In this document: piece by piece, positions 50,424 through 58,155 of the stretch | Layout: every line of letters begins with the position of its first letter | Numbering within the stretch: position 1 is the first letter of the stretch | DNA from: Streptomyces bicolor | Lineage (GTDB): Bacteria > Actinomycetota > Actinomycetes > Streptomycetales > Streptomycetaceae | DNA length: 64,000 nucleotides | NCBI RefSeq assembly: GCF_000719285.1 | Contig: NZ_JOFS01000001.1 | Span: 372,001 to 436,000 of the forward strand | Direction of reading: 5' to 3' | Notes under the pieces: generated by a model | The model's database searches: none | The model's input: only the letters and a program-made list of their open reading frames with translations | What the model was told of the DNA's origin: nothing | Program-made: the position numbers and the translations under genes

Positions 50424-52097
50424 ATGCGGCTGCGCGCACTGCTGGACACCGACGCGCTGGGCCTCAAGCTGCTCGGCGGCGAGGACGAGCTGGACCGCAC
50501 CGTGCGCGGTGTGATGACCACCGACCTCAGGGACCCCAGCCGCTATCTCTCGGGCGGTGAGCTGGTCCTCACCGGGCTGGCGTGGCGAAGGAACGCCGCG
50601 GACTCCGATCCTTTCGTGCACCTCCTCGTGCAGAACGGGGTCGTGGCCCTGGCGGCGGGCGAGGCGGAGCTGGGGGACGTGCCGGAGGACCTGGTGGTGG
50701 CCTGCGCCCGGCACCGGCTGCCGCTGTTCGCCGTGCACGAGTCGGTGGCGTTCGCGACGATCACCGAGCATGTCGTACGGCAGGTGAGCGGCGAGCGGGC
50801 CGGGGACCTCGCGGCCGTCGTCGACCGGCACCGGCGGATGATGACGTCGGGCCCGGCGGGCGGCGGCCCGGACGTGGTCCTCGACCTGCTCGGCTCGGAC
50901 CTGGACCTGCGCGCGTGGGTGCTGTCGCCGACGGGGCGGCTGATCGCGGACCCGAAGGTCGCGGGCCCGGCGCTGCCCGCCGACATCTGCGCGAGGCTGG
51001 CGGCGGAGCACCTGTCGGCCGCCCGCACCGGACGCCGCGGCCCGCACCGGCTGACCCTCGGCACCACGACGTACTCCCTCTTCCCGATCCGCAGCAGCGG
51101 CCGCTCCCCACAGGCCTCACGGGACGTGCGCGAGACGGTGCTGTCGGACTGGCTGCTGGCCGTGGAGGCGGACGCGAGCGACTGGCCCGAGGAGCGCCTG
51201 GACCTCCTCCAGGGCGTCACCCAGCTGATCGCGGTGGAACGCGACCGGCGCGACGCGGCACGCACGGTCCGCCGCCGCCTCGCGCAGGAGGTCCTCGAAC
51301 TGGTCCAGACGGGCGCGGCCCCCGCCGAGATCGCCGCGCGCCTGCGGGTCGCGGCCCCGGTGCTGCTGCCCGGCCTGGGCGCGGCCCCGCACTGGCAGGT
51401 GGTCGTGGCCCGCGTCGAATGGGACGGCGGGGACATCGAAGCGGGCCCCATCGCCCAATCCCTCCTGGAGGAGATCCTGGTGGACCCACTGGCAACCGGC
51501 CCGGAACCCTCCGACCGCATCGCCGTGGCCCACACGGGCGACGAGGCCATCGCGCTGGTCCCGCTGCCCGCCGTCTCCTCCGAGCACGACGGCTCGGAGG
51601 CCGGGATCCTCGCCGACGCCCTCCTCGACTCGATCCGGGACCCGCTGTCGGCGGGCCTGGACGACGACGGCCGGGTCACCCTGGGCGTGAGCGCGGCGGT
51701 GCACTCGGCGGAGGGCCTGCGCGGCGCGCTGGAGGAGGCCCGCCACGCCCGCCGGGTGGCGGCCGCCCGCACGGGCCGGGTCTGCGCGGCCGGCCACCAG
51801 GAGCTGGCGTCGCACGTCCTGCTGCTCCCCTTCGTCCCGGACGACGTACGCCGAGCCTTCACCGCGCGGCTGCTCGACCCACTCCGCGACTACGACCGCC
51901 GCCACCGCGCCGAACTGATCCCCACCCTGGAGGCCTTCCTGGAGTGCGACGGCTCCTGGACCCGCTGCGCCACCCGCCTCCACCTGCACGTCAACACATT
52001 GCGCTACCGAGTGGGCCGGATCGAGCAGTTGACGAGCCGGGACCTCTCCCGCCTGGAGGACAAGCTGGATTTCTTCTTGGCACTGCGGATGAGTTGA
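50424..52097 (+). CDS. PucR-family transcriptional regulator of purine catabolism
   Basis: A 557-residue regulator. The N-terminal PucR ligand-binding-like domain includes MRLRALLDTDALGLKLLGGE, RGVMTTDLRDPSRYLSGGEL and VLTGLAW. A middle GGDEF-like region follows, with LGVSAAVHSAEGLRGALEEA and RHARRVA. The C-terminal HTH_30 is LIPTLEAFLECDGSWTRCAT, LHLHVNTLRYRVGRIEQL and LDFFLALRM. Length and domain order fit PucR, which in Bacillus subtilis activates purine degradation. Being divergent from the xanthine dehydrogenase operon, it most likely controls it in response to a purine breakdown product. The start ATG 50424 is the beginning of homology; no strong ribosome binding site is visible. Confidence 0.92.
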   Translation: MRLRALLDTDALGLKLLGGEDELDRTVRGVMTTDLRDPSRYLSGGELVLTGLAWRRNAADSDPFVHLLVQNGVVALAAGEAELGDVPEDLVVACARHRLPLFAVHESVAFATITEHVVRQVSGERAGDLAAVVDRHRRMMTSGPAGGGPDVVLDLLGSDLDLRAWVLSPTGRLIADPKVAGPALPADICARLAAEHLSAARTGRRGPHRLTLGTTTYSLFPIRSSGRSPQASRDVRETVLSDWLLAVEADASDWPEERLDLLQGVTQLIAVERDRRDAARTVRRRLAQEVLELVQTGAAPAEIAARLRVAAPVLLPGLGAAPHWQVVVARVEWDGGDIEAGPIAQSLLEEILVDPLATGPEPSDRIAVAHTGDEAIALVPLPAVSSEHDGSEAGILADALLDSIRDPLSAGLDDDGRVTLGVSAAVHSAEGLRGALEEARHARRVAAARTGRVCAAGHQELASHVLLLPFVPDDVRRAFTARLLDPLRDYDRRHRAELIPTLEAFLECDGSWTRCATRLHLHVNTLRYRVGRIEQLTSRDLSRLEDKLDFFLALRMS

Positions 52098-52429
52098 GCC
52101 CGCGCGAGCCCTCTCCGACGGCCGCACGGATGGCACCAAGTGCCGCCGCTGTCCCACGACTTTGTGAAATCCTTCACCCACCCTCTTGGCCGGGCCCGGA
52201 GATTCGTGCTGAGATGCCGCCACCACTCAACAGCTCGATGGCGTGCTGGGCCTGTTCCGCGGAGCAGGTCGGGTGTCCAGGGATGGTGCCCGGCGACGCC
52301 GGCGAGCGGGGCGTGGTGCGTGCAGCCGTGGGCGGGCGTCGACGACCGACGACACAGCCTCAGCGGACGCGCGTGCCGTGTGCCGCGACCCCGAGCTGAT
52401 CCGCAGGACAGGACCTTGGGGAGGGCGAG
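52098..52429. other. Intergenic region, 332 nt
   Basis: No credible gene. The sequence before 52430 contains GGGAGGG at 52418-52424, the ribosome binding site of the next gene. No strong dyad or promoter is evident. Confidence 0.4.
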
Positions 52430-53218
52430 GTGGCGCATACCGCCATGTCTGGTAACGGAACGACCGCCGGTGACGATCCACTCCAGACCGCGGTATGGCG
52501 GCTGCGCTCACGCGCCTGCTGGGCGGACGCGGCGGCACTGCTCCAGCCGGTCACCGCGCAGGCCGCGCTGCAGCGGGCCGCGCTGCTGGTGGAGCGGTGT
52601 CTCTACACCGAGCAGGGCTGGGAGGAGGCCGAGGACGCGCTGCGCACGGCCGAGGCGCTGGCCCACAGCGACGAGGAGCGGGGGGCTGCCGCTTGTGAAC
52701 GCGGGCAACTTGCGTACGCGGCGACCCTGCACTCGGTGCGCGACCGGGCGGACGAGGCGCGGGCGGCGCTGGGGCGGGCGGCGGCGCTGATCCCTCCGGG
52801 GGCGGCGGGGCGGGCGACGCTGGACTTCCGGCGGGGCCTGCTGGCGGAGAACCTGGCCCGGTCCCCGCAGGCGGCCCGTGCGGCATACCGTCGCGCACAC
52901 GCGGGCGCGACGGCTCATGCCAACCCCCTCCTCCTCTCCTTCACCTGGCGCCATTTGGCCGGACTCGCGCTGCGCGACGGCGAGTTGGCGGAGGCCCGGC
53001 ACGGATTCGCCGAATCCCTCCGCATCCGCGAGGAGTTGGGCTATCTGGTGGGCACGGCCCCCGCCCTGGCGTCCCTGGCCGACGCGGAGGCCGAACCTGA
53101 GGCGACACGGCTGCGCGAGGAGGCCCGCCGCCTGTTCCGCCTCCTGGGAGGCGTCCCCACATGGCTGGCCCACCAGCTGGCACCGATGCCGCCCGCGGCG
53201 GGCGCGGCCACGGCCTGA
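52430..53218 (+). CDS. TPR-like helical protein of unknown function
   Basis: A 262-residue Ala-rich helical protein. Tandem helix pairs resembling tetratricopeptide repeats are seen: LQRAALLVERCLYTEQGWEE and AEDALRTAEALAHS; GQLAYAATLHSVRDRADEAR; RATLDFRRGLLAENLARSPQ; FTWRHLAGLALRDGELAEAR and HGFAESLRIREELGY. No catalytic motif, signal peptide or membrane segment. Probably a cytoplasmic scaffold or regulator partner. GTG 52430 is preceded by GGGAGGG; ATG 52445 is an alternative. Not clearly linked to the PucR gene upstream or the GntR gene downstream. Confidence 0.8.
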   Translation: MAHTAMSGNGTTAGDDPLQTAVWRLRSRACWADAAALLQPVTAQAALQRAALLVERCLYTEQGWEEAEDALRTAEALAHSDEERGAAACERGQLAYAATLHSVRDRADEARAALGRAAALIPPGAAGRATLDFRRGLLAENLARSPQAARAAYRRAHAGATAHANPLLLSFTWRHLAGLALRDGELAEARHGFAESLRIREELGYLVGTAPALASLADAEAEPEATRLREEARRLFRLLGGVPTWLAHQLAPMPPAAGAATA

Positions 53219-53262
53219 ACCACCGCCCACTGTCTCGCCCCCGCCGCCCCTACCCGTCCCAC

Positions 53263-53340
53263 CCCTGGGGGGCTACCGCCCCCCAGCCCCCCGCTTCGGC
53301 CCCAAAAGGGCCTCGTCCTCAAACGCCGGACGGGCTGAAT
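53263..53340. repeat. Streptomyces dispersed repeat (CCTCGTCCTCAAACGCCGGA type)
   Basis: CTGGGGGG-CTACC-GCCCCCCAG-like arms followed by CCCGCTTCGGCCCCAAAAGG and CCTCGTCCTCAAACGCCGGA, then CGGGCTGA. I recognise this from memory as a family found in many Streptomyces intergenic regions; it was not searched. Confidence 0.65.
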
Positions 53341-53423
53341 GACGCGCGCCGGCCCTGCGGATGGTGACGGGGGGATCGGCGCGTACCCCACGGGCCCGCA
53401 GTCGCGTACAGCGGGAAGGGGAC

Positions 53424-53520
53424 GGGCCGGGGGGTGTCCGCCCGCAGTGGCCGGCGTCAACACGCAGCACCTCCCGGCCTAAGTCCAGCCGCCGGTCCGA
53501 GGACGGACACCCCCCGGCCC
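53424..53520. repeat. 17-bp perfect inverted repeat with 63-nt spacer
   Basis: Arm GGGCCGGGGGGTGTCCG at 53424-53440 is the exact reverse complement of 53504-53520. In RNA the arms could close a large hairpin and act as a terminator for either convergent gene. No coding content is seen in the spacer. Confidence 0.7.
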
Positions 53521-53637
53521 CGACCCACAACACGACCGCAGGCGCTACGCGAACCCCCACCACACCCGCACAGGCGCCGCAGGCATCAACGCACACCCCC
53601 ACCGAACAGCAACAGGCCGCCGCACCCCGACCCACAC

Positions 53638-54660
53638 TCAGCCCGCCCCCGCGAAGTGCTCCCCCACCAACGACCGCACAACCTCCAACTCCCCGGCGAT
53701 CAACGCATCCAGCAGCGCCATGTGTTCAGCCGCGTCGGCGATGAGGTCGGCGTGGCCACGGCCGACCGGCCGACCCGGACCCACCAGGGGCCACTGGGCC
53801 CGGCGGTGGAGGTCGTCGGCGATCTGGACCAGCTGCTCGTTGCCGCAGAGCGACAGCACGGCGCGATGGAAGGTACGGTCCGACTCCGCGTACGTCGCCC
53901 GGCACCCCGTCGCCGCCGCCCGAACCGTCGCCTCGGCCAACGGCCGCAGTTCCGCCCAGCACTCGGCAGACACGCTGCGCGCCAGCCGCAACATCACCGG
54001 CACCTCGATCAGCGCCCGGACCTCGGCCAACTCGGCCAGCTCCCGGGCCCCGCGTTCGACCACCCGGAACCCCCGGTTGGGAACGACCTCCACAGCCCCC
54101 TCCAACGCGAGCTGCTGCATCGCCTCGCGAACCGGCGTCGCGGAAACCCCGAAGCGTTCGCCGAGCGCGGGAGCCGAGTAGACCTCCCCCGGCGTCAGCT
54201 CACCGGTGACAAGCGCCGTGCGCAGCGCGTCGAGGATCTGCCCCCGCACCGAGGCCCGCTGCACGACCGGCCGCGGCCGCGGAATGGGCTGCTCGCTGTG
54301 GGTGTGCTCACCACGCGCCGCAGCCACCCCGGCGGCCCCCAGCGACCGTGCCTGGCCTTCACCGGCCCCAAGACCCGAACCCACACCGAACCCCAGGCCC
54401 GACCCCGACCCCGACCCCGACTCCAGGCCCCGGCCCACGCCTGCGGCCCCACCCTGCGGCGGCACCCGCGGCACACCCGACGGGACACTTGCCCGACCCG
54501 ACCGAGCCTCCGCAGCGGCCGAACCCCCCGAGACCTCCGCGCCCCGCGAGACGTCCGAGACGTCCGAGACCCGCGGATTCCCCGTTCCCGCGGAGCCCTG
54601 CGCGCCCTGCTTCACGGGTCCTCCTCCGGACGTGTCGGTACTTGGGATCATTAGCGTCAT
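53638..54660 (-). CDS. GntR/FadR-family regulator with long disordered N-terminus
   Basis: A 340-residue GntR-type regulator of the FCD class. The winged HTH is at about residues 133-200 (VRGQILDALRTALVTGELTP, ALGERFGVSATPVREAMQQL, ALEGAVEVVPNRGFRV), followed by an all-helical FCD effector domain (ELAEVRALIEVPVMLRLARS, AESDRTFHRAVLSLCGNEQL, LIADAAEHMALLDALIAGEL). The family is normally about 230 residues. Here some 125 residues precede the HTH, rich in Gly, Ser, Arg and Pro with an ESGSGSGSGLGFGVGSGLG run. No internal start at the HTH boundary is obvious, but a shorter product is possible. Ligand unknown. Divergent from the FhuF-like gene. Confidence 0.85.
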   Translation of the reverse strand: MTLMIPSTDTSGGGPVKQGAQGSAGTGNPRVSDVSDVSRGAEVSGGSAAAEARSGRASVPSGVPRVPPQGGAAGVGRGLESGSGSGSGLGFGVGSGLGAGEGQARSLGAAGVAAARGEHTHSEQPIPRPRPVVQRASVRGQILDALRTALVTGELTPGEVYSAPALGERFGVSATPVREAMQQLALEGAVEVVPNRGFRVVERGARELAELAEVRALIEVPVMLRLARSVSAECWAELRPLAEATVRAAATGCRATYAESDRTFHRAVLSLCGNEQLVQIADDLHRRAQWPLVGPGRPVGRGHADLIADAAEHMALLDALIAGELEVVRSLVGEHFAGAG

Positions 54661-54734
54661 TACGGCGGCTTGTTACTCACCCGTCAAGCACCTTAGGCGC
54701 AGAACTCGACAGTTCAAACCGAAGCGATCTTTGG

Positions 54735-54753
54735 TAAGGTAAGCCTTACCTAT
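54735..54753 (+). promoter_or_regulatory. Iron box (DmdR/DtxR-type) upstream of FhuF-like gene
   Basis: AGGTAAG-C-CTTACCT (54737-54751) is a perfect 15-bp palindrome, flanked to give TAAGGTAAGCCTTACCTAT. It resembles the DtxR/DmdR iron-box pattern TTAGGTTAGGCTAACCTAA and lies 27 nt upstream of the ATG, overlapping a possible minus-10 TAAGGT (54735-54740). Iron-bound repressor would block transcription. Confidence 0.85.
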
Positions 54754-54779
54754 GAAGTCGAGCGAATCGGCGGCCCCCC

Positions 54780-55631
54780 ATGCCCGTGCCCCCCATAGTT
54801 CTCGCAGACGCCTACACCCGTCTCACCGAGGTCTTCCCGGGGCTCGACATCACCCAGCCGACCACCGACGAGCAGCTCCCCCGCCACGGCGGCTGGATCC
54901 CGGCCAGGGCCCTCGCAGAGGGCGGCACCGGCCTCGACGCGTTCCTGGCCTGGGACGACGCACAGACACTGCGCGACTACGGACAGCCCGCACGCCCGGA
55001 CGTGGTCGCCGGCTTCGGCCTGCACCGCTACGCCTGGCCCGCCTGCCTGCTGATCACCGTGCCCTGGTTCCTGCTGCGCCGCGTCCCCCGCTTTCCCGTG
55101 ACGCATGTCTCGTACGACCGCACGGCCCCCGGCCTCTCCATAGGCCGCCTCGCCGCCCGCCCCGCCGGCTTCGCCTGCCTCCCCGGCGACCCGGCGGCAG
55201 CCCTGCCCGGCGCCAGGGTCGTACCGGACGAGGAGGCACTGCGCGCGGAGGTGCGGTCGGCCGTCGCCGAGCACCTCGAGCCCGTCCTCGGCGGCTTCGG
55301 GCCGCGGATGCGGCGACGTGGACGCGCGCTGTGGGGCATGGTGACCGACGAGGTCGTCGAGGGTTTGTGGTACGTCGCCCATCTGTTCGGCGACGGCGAG
55401 CAGGACCGGGCGCGGCGCGAACTCGAACTGCTGCTGCCGGGCGCGACGCAGCCGTACGTCGGATCGGCCGCCTTCCGTGAGCTGACCGGCCCGAACGGGG
55501 AATCGCTTCCGACCAGGGACCGGGCGAGCTGCTGCATGTTCTACACGCTGCGTCCCGAGGACACCTGCGCCACCTGCCCGCGCACCTGCGACGCCGATCG
55601 GGTCACCAGGCTTCTGGCCGCCGCCAGTTGA
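54780..55631 (+). CDS. FhuF-like [2Fe-2S] ferric-siderophore reductase
   Basis: A 283-residue protein whose C-terminus carries the FhuF cluster motif C-C-x10-C-x2-C (Cys251, Cys252, Cys263, Cys266 in CCMFYTLRPEDTCATCPRTC). This is an unusual [2Fe-2S] centre used to reduce ferric siderophores in the cytosol. The rest is weakly conserved: LHRYAWPACLLITVPWFLLR, LRAEVRSAVAEHLEPVLGGF and RALWGMVTDEVVEGLWYVAH. The iron box just upstream supports induction under iron starvation. ATG 54780 has no good Shine-Dalgarno. It is a single gene with no siderophore cluster next to it, so it may serve xenosiderophores or a cluster elsewhere. Confidence 0.9.
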   Translation: MPVPPIVLADAYTRLTEVFPGLDITQPTTDEQLPRHGGWIPARALAEGGTGLDAFLAWDDAQTLRDYGQPARPDVVAGFGLHRYAWPACLLITVPWFLLRRVPRFPVTHVSYDRTAPGLSIGRLAARPAGFACLPGDPAAALPGARVVPDEEALRAEVRSAVAEHLEPVLGGFGPRMRRRGRALWGMVTDEVVEGLWYVAHLFGDGEQDRARRELELLLPGATQPYVGSAAFRELTGPNGESLPTRDRASCCMFYTLRPEDTCATCPRTCDADRVTRLLAAAS

Positions 55632-55751
55632 GGCCCCCTCAGACTTGGCTGTAACTCGCCGTGCCGTAAGATCACCCGCGAGCAGAGCACCCGCCACGGT
55701 TACAGGCGTTTCACAAATTCCTCACTCACCACAGGAACTTTCCGTGGAACC

Positions 55752-55763
55752 ACCCGTACGGGT
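55752..55763. promoter_or_regulatory. Perfect 12-bp palindrome ACCCGTACGGGT
   Basis: A perfectly symmetrical site 173 nt upstream of the DUF2637 gene, in the AT-richer part of the leader where a promoter would be expected. Candidate regulator site. Confidence 0.4.
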
Positions 55764-55883
55764 AGTCTTGTTCGAACTCAACTCCCGCCCCTCAAGCGGC
55801 AGTTCGAGCAGAACGCCGCCCTGGGCATCCCCTTGCACCTCCTTGGCGGCCTCTTGCCCCGAAACCCCCTGAGGGCCGGTGGG

Positions 55884-55921
55884 ATTGGGCCACTATGGCG
55901 GGCGTTACGCCCTATCCCAAT
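55884..55921 (+). promoter_or_regulatory. Nested dyads immediately upstream of the DUF2637 ribosome binding site
   Basis: Outer arms ATTGGG (55884-55889) and CCCAAT (55916-55921) enclose the inner palindrome GGGCGT-T-ACGCCC (55900-55912). AAGGGA, the probable Shine-Dalgarno, begins at 55924, so folding could affect translation, or the DNA could be an operator. Confidence 0.5.
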
Positions 55922-55935
55922 GCAAGGGACCCCAG

Positions 55936-56979
55936 ATGAGATTGACCGACATATCGCTGAACTGGCTGCTTCCGGGCGCCGTCCTGCTCCTGGGCCTGCT
56001 GGCGGCGATAGCGGTGCTCCGGCGCGGGAAGGCCTCGGGGAAGGACACGAGCGCGGACGACTCGTGGGAGCGCAGCGAGGAGCGCCGCAGGCGCAAGGAG
56101 GCCATATACGGCACCGTCTCCTACGTCCTGCTGTTCTGCTGTGCGGCGGTGGCCGCGGCGCTCTCCTTCCACGGCCTGGTCGGCTTCGGTGAGCAGAACC
56201 TCGGACTCTCCGGCGGCTGGCAGTACCTCGTGCCGTTCGGCCTCGACGGGGCGGCCATGTTCTGCTCCGTCCTCGCCGTCCGCGAGGCCAGCCACGGTGA
56301 CGCGGCCCTCGGCTCCCGCATACTCGTGTGGACGTTCGCGTTCGCCGCGGCCTGGTTCAACTGGGTGCACGCACCCAGGGGCATCGGCCACGACGGCGCC
56401 CCGCACTTCTTCGCAGGCATGTCCCTGTCCGCGGCGGTGCTGTTCGACCGGGCGCTGAAGCAGACCCGCCGGGCCGCCCTGCGCGAGCAGGGCCTGGTGC
56501 CGAGGCCCCTCCCGCAGATCCGCATCGTCCGCTGGCTGCGGGCTCCCCGCGAGACCTACAAGGCCTGGTCGCTGATGCTCCTCGAGGGCGTGCGCAGCCT
56601 GGACGAGGCGGTCGACGAGGTCCGCGAGGACAAGCGGGCCAAGGACGAGGCCCGGCTGCGCCGGCGGGAGCAGCAGCGTATGGAGCGTGCCCAGCTGAAG
56701 GCCATCAGCAGGGGCCACCGCGGCTTCGTCGGCCGCGGCGGCGGACGCCACGCGGAGCCGCAGGCGGCCCTGGAGCGCGCCTCGGCCCAGGTCTCCGCGG
56801 AGCCTGCCATATCGACGCCGGAGCAACTGCCCGTGCGATCACGTCCCTCACTGCAGCCCGTCCGCACCGGTTCTGATCCGGTCACCGTCGACCTCACCGC
56901 GGAGGACGACACCATGGCGCTGCCGCGACTCGACTCCCTGGAGCGCAAGCTCAAGGATCTCGAGCAGCAGTTCGGCTGA
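55936..56979 (+). CDS. DUF2637/SpdB-like membrane protein
   Basis: A 347-residue integral membrane protein of the DUF2637 group, related to the Spd plasmid-spread proteins of Streptomyces; chromosomal copies are of unknown function. TM1 is at about 8-28 (NWLLPGAVLLLGLLAAIAVL), followed by a charged loop and three more helices (YGTVSYVLLFCCAAVAAALS, YLVPFGLDGAAMFCSVLAVR, RILVWTFAFAAAWFNWVHAP). A cytoplasmic charged coiled-coil-like tail carries EVREDKRAKDEARLRRREQQ and ends LDSLERKLKDLEQQFG. ATG 55936 has AAGGGA at 55924-55929. No transfer genes are nearby, so this is a stand-alone chromosomal member rather than an integrated plasmid. Confidence 0.9.
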   Translation: MRLTDISLNWLLPGAVLLLGLLAAIAVLRRGKASGKDTSADDSWERSEERRRRKEAIYGTVSYVLLFCCAAVAAALSFHGLVGFGEQNLGLSGGWQYLVPFGLDGAAMFCSVLAVREASHGDAALGSRILVWTFAFAAAWFNWVHAPRGIGHDGAPHFFAGMSLSAAVLFDRALKQTRRAALREQGLVPRPLPQIRIVRWLRAPRETYKAWSLMLLEGVRSLDEAVDEVREDKRAKDEARLRRREQQRMERAQLKAISRGHRGFVGRGGGRHAEPQAALERASAQVSAEPAISTPEQLPVRSRPSLQPVRTGSDPVTVDLTAEDDTMALPRLDSLERKLKDLEQQFG

Positions 56980-57012
56980 CGCTGAGGCTGTGAGCGCCGC
57001 ACGCCTCTGATG

Positions 57013-57057
57013 ACGGCAAGGGGCGCGACCCGGGACTCGGGTCGCGCCCCTTGCCGT
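57013..57057. terminator. Bidirectional hairpin terminator, 20-bp stem
   Basis: Arms 57013-57032 and 57038-57057 pair perfectly around the loop GGACT. Located between the convergent DUF2637 and HATPase genes. Two copies of CTACGGCGCCTCCG follow before the HATPase stop. Confidence 0.92.
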
Positions 57058-57107
57058 TGCGCTACGGCGCCTCCGATGCCCTACGGCGCCTCCGTTGCCG
57101 TACGGCT

Positions 57108-57590
57108 TCACGCGGCACCCGCGCCGAGCTCGAACCACACCGCCTTCCCCACGCCGTGCGCCCGCACGCCCCAGGAGTCCGCGAGGGACTGGACCAGGAC
57201 CAGGCCTCTGCCGTTCGTACCGTCGTCGGCGTTCGGTACGCGCAGTCTGGGCCGGCGGGCCACGAAGTCCCGCACCTCCACCCGGAGTCCGCCCGGTCCG
57301 ACGGTGGCCGTCAGGACCGCTTCACGGTCGGTGTGCACGATCGCGTTGGTGACGAGCTCGCTGGTGAGCAGTTCGGCTATGTCCGATCGTCCGGGCCTCC
57401 CCCAGGTCCGTAACAGTTCGCGCAGCGCCTTGCGTGCCTCCGGTACGGCCCGCAGGTCCGCCCGCCCGAGTCTGCGCCTGAGCTGAGGCGTCTGCGCGTG
57501 TTCCCCGGCGTTCGCGACCCTGTCCTCCACCGTCTCCACCGAGGAGGCCCCGAATGCTGTGGGACCGCCTCCCCGTGCCTGCCTCTTCAT
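57108..57590 (-). CDS. HATPase (RsbW-like) ATP-binding protein
   Basis: A 160-residue single-domain GHKL ATPase of the anti-sigma/regulatory type abundant in Streptomyces. The N-box is LLTSELVTNAIVHTD, the G1 region is VPNADDGTNGRGLVLVQSLA and the C-terminal strand is HGVGKAVWFEL. A 40-residue hydrophilic leader precedes the domain (LRRRLGRADLRAVPEARKAL). Such proteins can phosphorylate an anti-anti-sigma factor or bind a sigma factor; no partner is encoded next to it. The start ATG 57590 has an AGGCGGGGG sequence upstream. Confidence 0.85.
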   Translation of the reverse strand: MKRQARGGGPTAFGASSVETVEDRVANAGEHAQTPQLRRRLGRADLRAVPEARKALRELLRTWGRPGRSDIAELLTSELVTNAIVHTDREAVLTATVGPGGLRVEVRDFVARRPRLRVPNADDGTNGRGLVLVQSLADSWGVRAHGVGKAVWFELGAGAA

Positions 57591-58155
57591 GACCCCCGCC
57601 TGCGTGCCGATGTCGGTTCCCCTCCTGCTCGAACACGTTCACGGGAACCATTTCCCAGTCGGACCCCCGACAGTCATGTCGAATCGTCAACGACCGGGTG
57701 TTCGGCCATGGTTGTGGCGGTCCAGGCCCGGTGGATGAAACCTGGAACGTCACCCACCGGCCGCCCGAAAGTCGCCGGACGCGATGACCGAACCGTGTCG
57801 GCCACCGGCGACGCAGGCTGTCGCCAGGCCGGGCGCGGGTTTCCGGCGAGGGGAGGCGAGGCGGTTCATCTGCTTCCGGCCAGGGCGGCCGACCAGGGCA
57901 GAACCGCACGGTCACGTGCCGACGGCCCCGACGGCGTCCTGACGGTGGCGGATCGGTCCGTTCGCCGATTCCGGCCTGCCGACTCCGCCGTACCCGACGA
58001 AGGGCTGTGGCGGTTGGGGCTCGACGTCGGGGCACGGTCGGCGCCGGTGCCCGAGGGCCGCGAAACTGGCCGGAATTGGGTTGGTGCGGGGCCGCCCGCC
58101 CGACCCCCGTCCGGGAGGGCGGCCCCGCTGGTGTGGTGGCCCGGTGGTGGGTGGG
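57591..58155. other. 565-nt region without a supported gene
   Basis: Frames open on both strands show no start signals, motifs or coherent composition. The left end is the promoter side of the HATPase gene (somewhat AT-richer around 57630-57700). The right end holds the hairpin at 58086-58128, a terminator for the leftward secreted protein gene. I see nothing else. Confidence 0.4.
58086..58128 (-). terminator. Hairpin terminator of the secreted protein gene
   Basis: GCGGGGCCGCCC (58086-58097) pairs perfectly with 58117-58128 across a 19-nt loop, 28 nt beyond the stop of the leftward gene. Confidence 0.75.

Larger units (their letters stand above)
53219..53637. other. Intergenic region with dispersed repeat and long inverted repeat
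   Basis: This 419-nt gap between convergent genes contains the Streptomyces repeat at 53263-53340 and a 17-bp perfect inverted repeat at 53424-53440/53504-53520. The remainder is C-rich with no credible reading frame. Confidence 0.5.
55632..55935 (+). other. Leader region upstream of the DUF2637 gene
   Basis: This 304-nt gap has a perfect palindrome ACCCGTACGGGT (55752-55763) and nested dyads just before the ribosome binding site (55884-55921). No credible ORF. Its structure suggests regulated expression of the downstream gene. Confidence 0.5.

Noticed and set aside
55936..56979. Integrated conjugative element marker (Spd protein)
   Set aside because: No tra, rep, int or att features nearby; DUF2637 genes are also common as single chromosomal genes.
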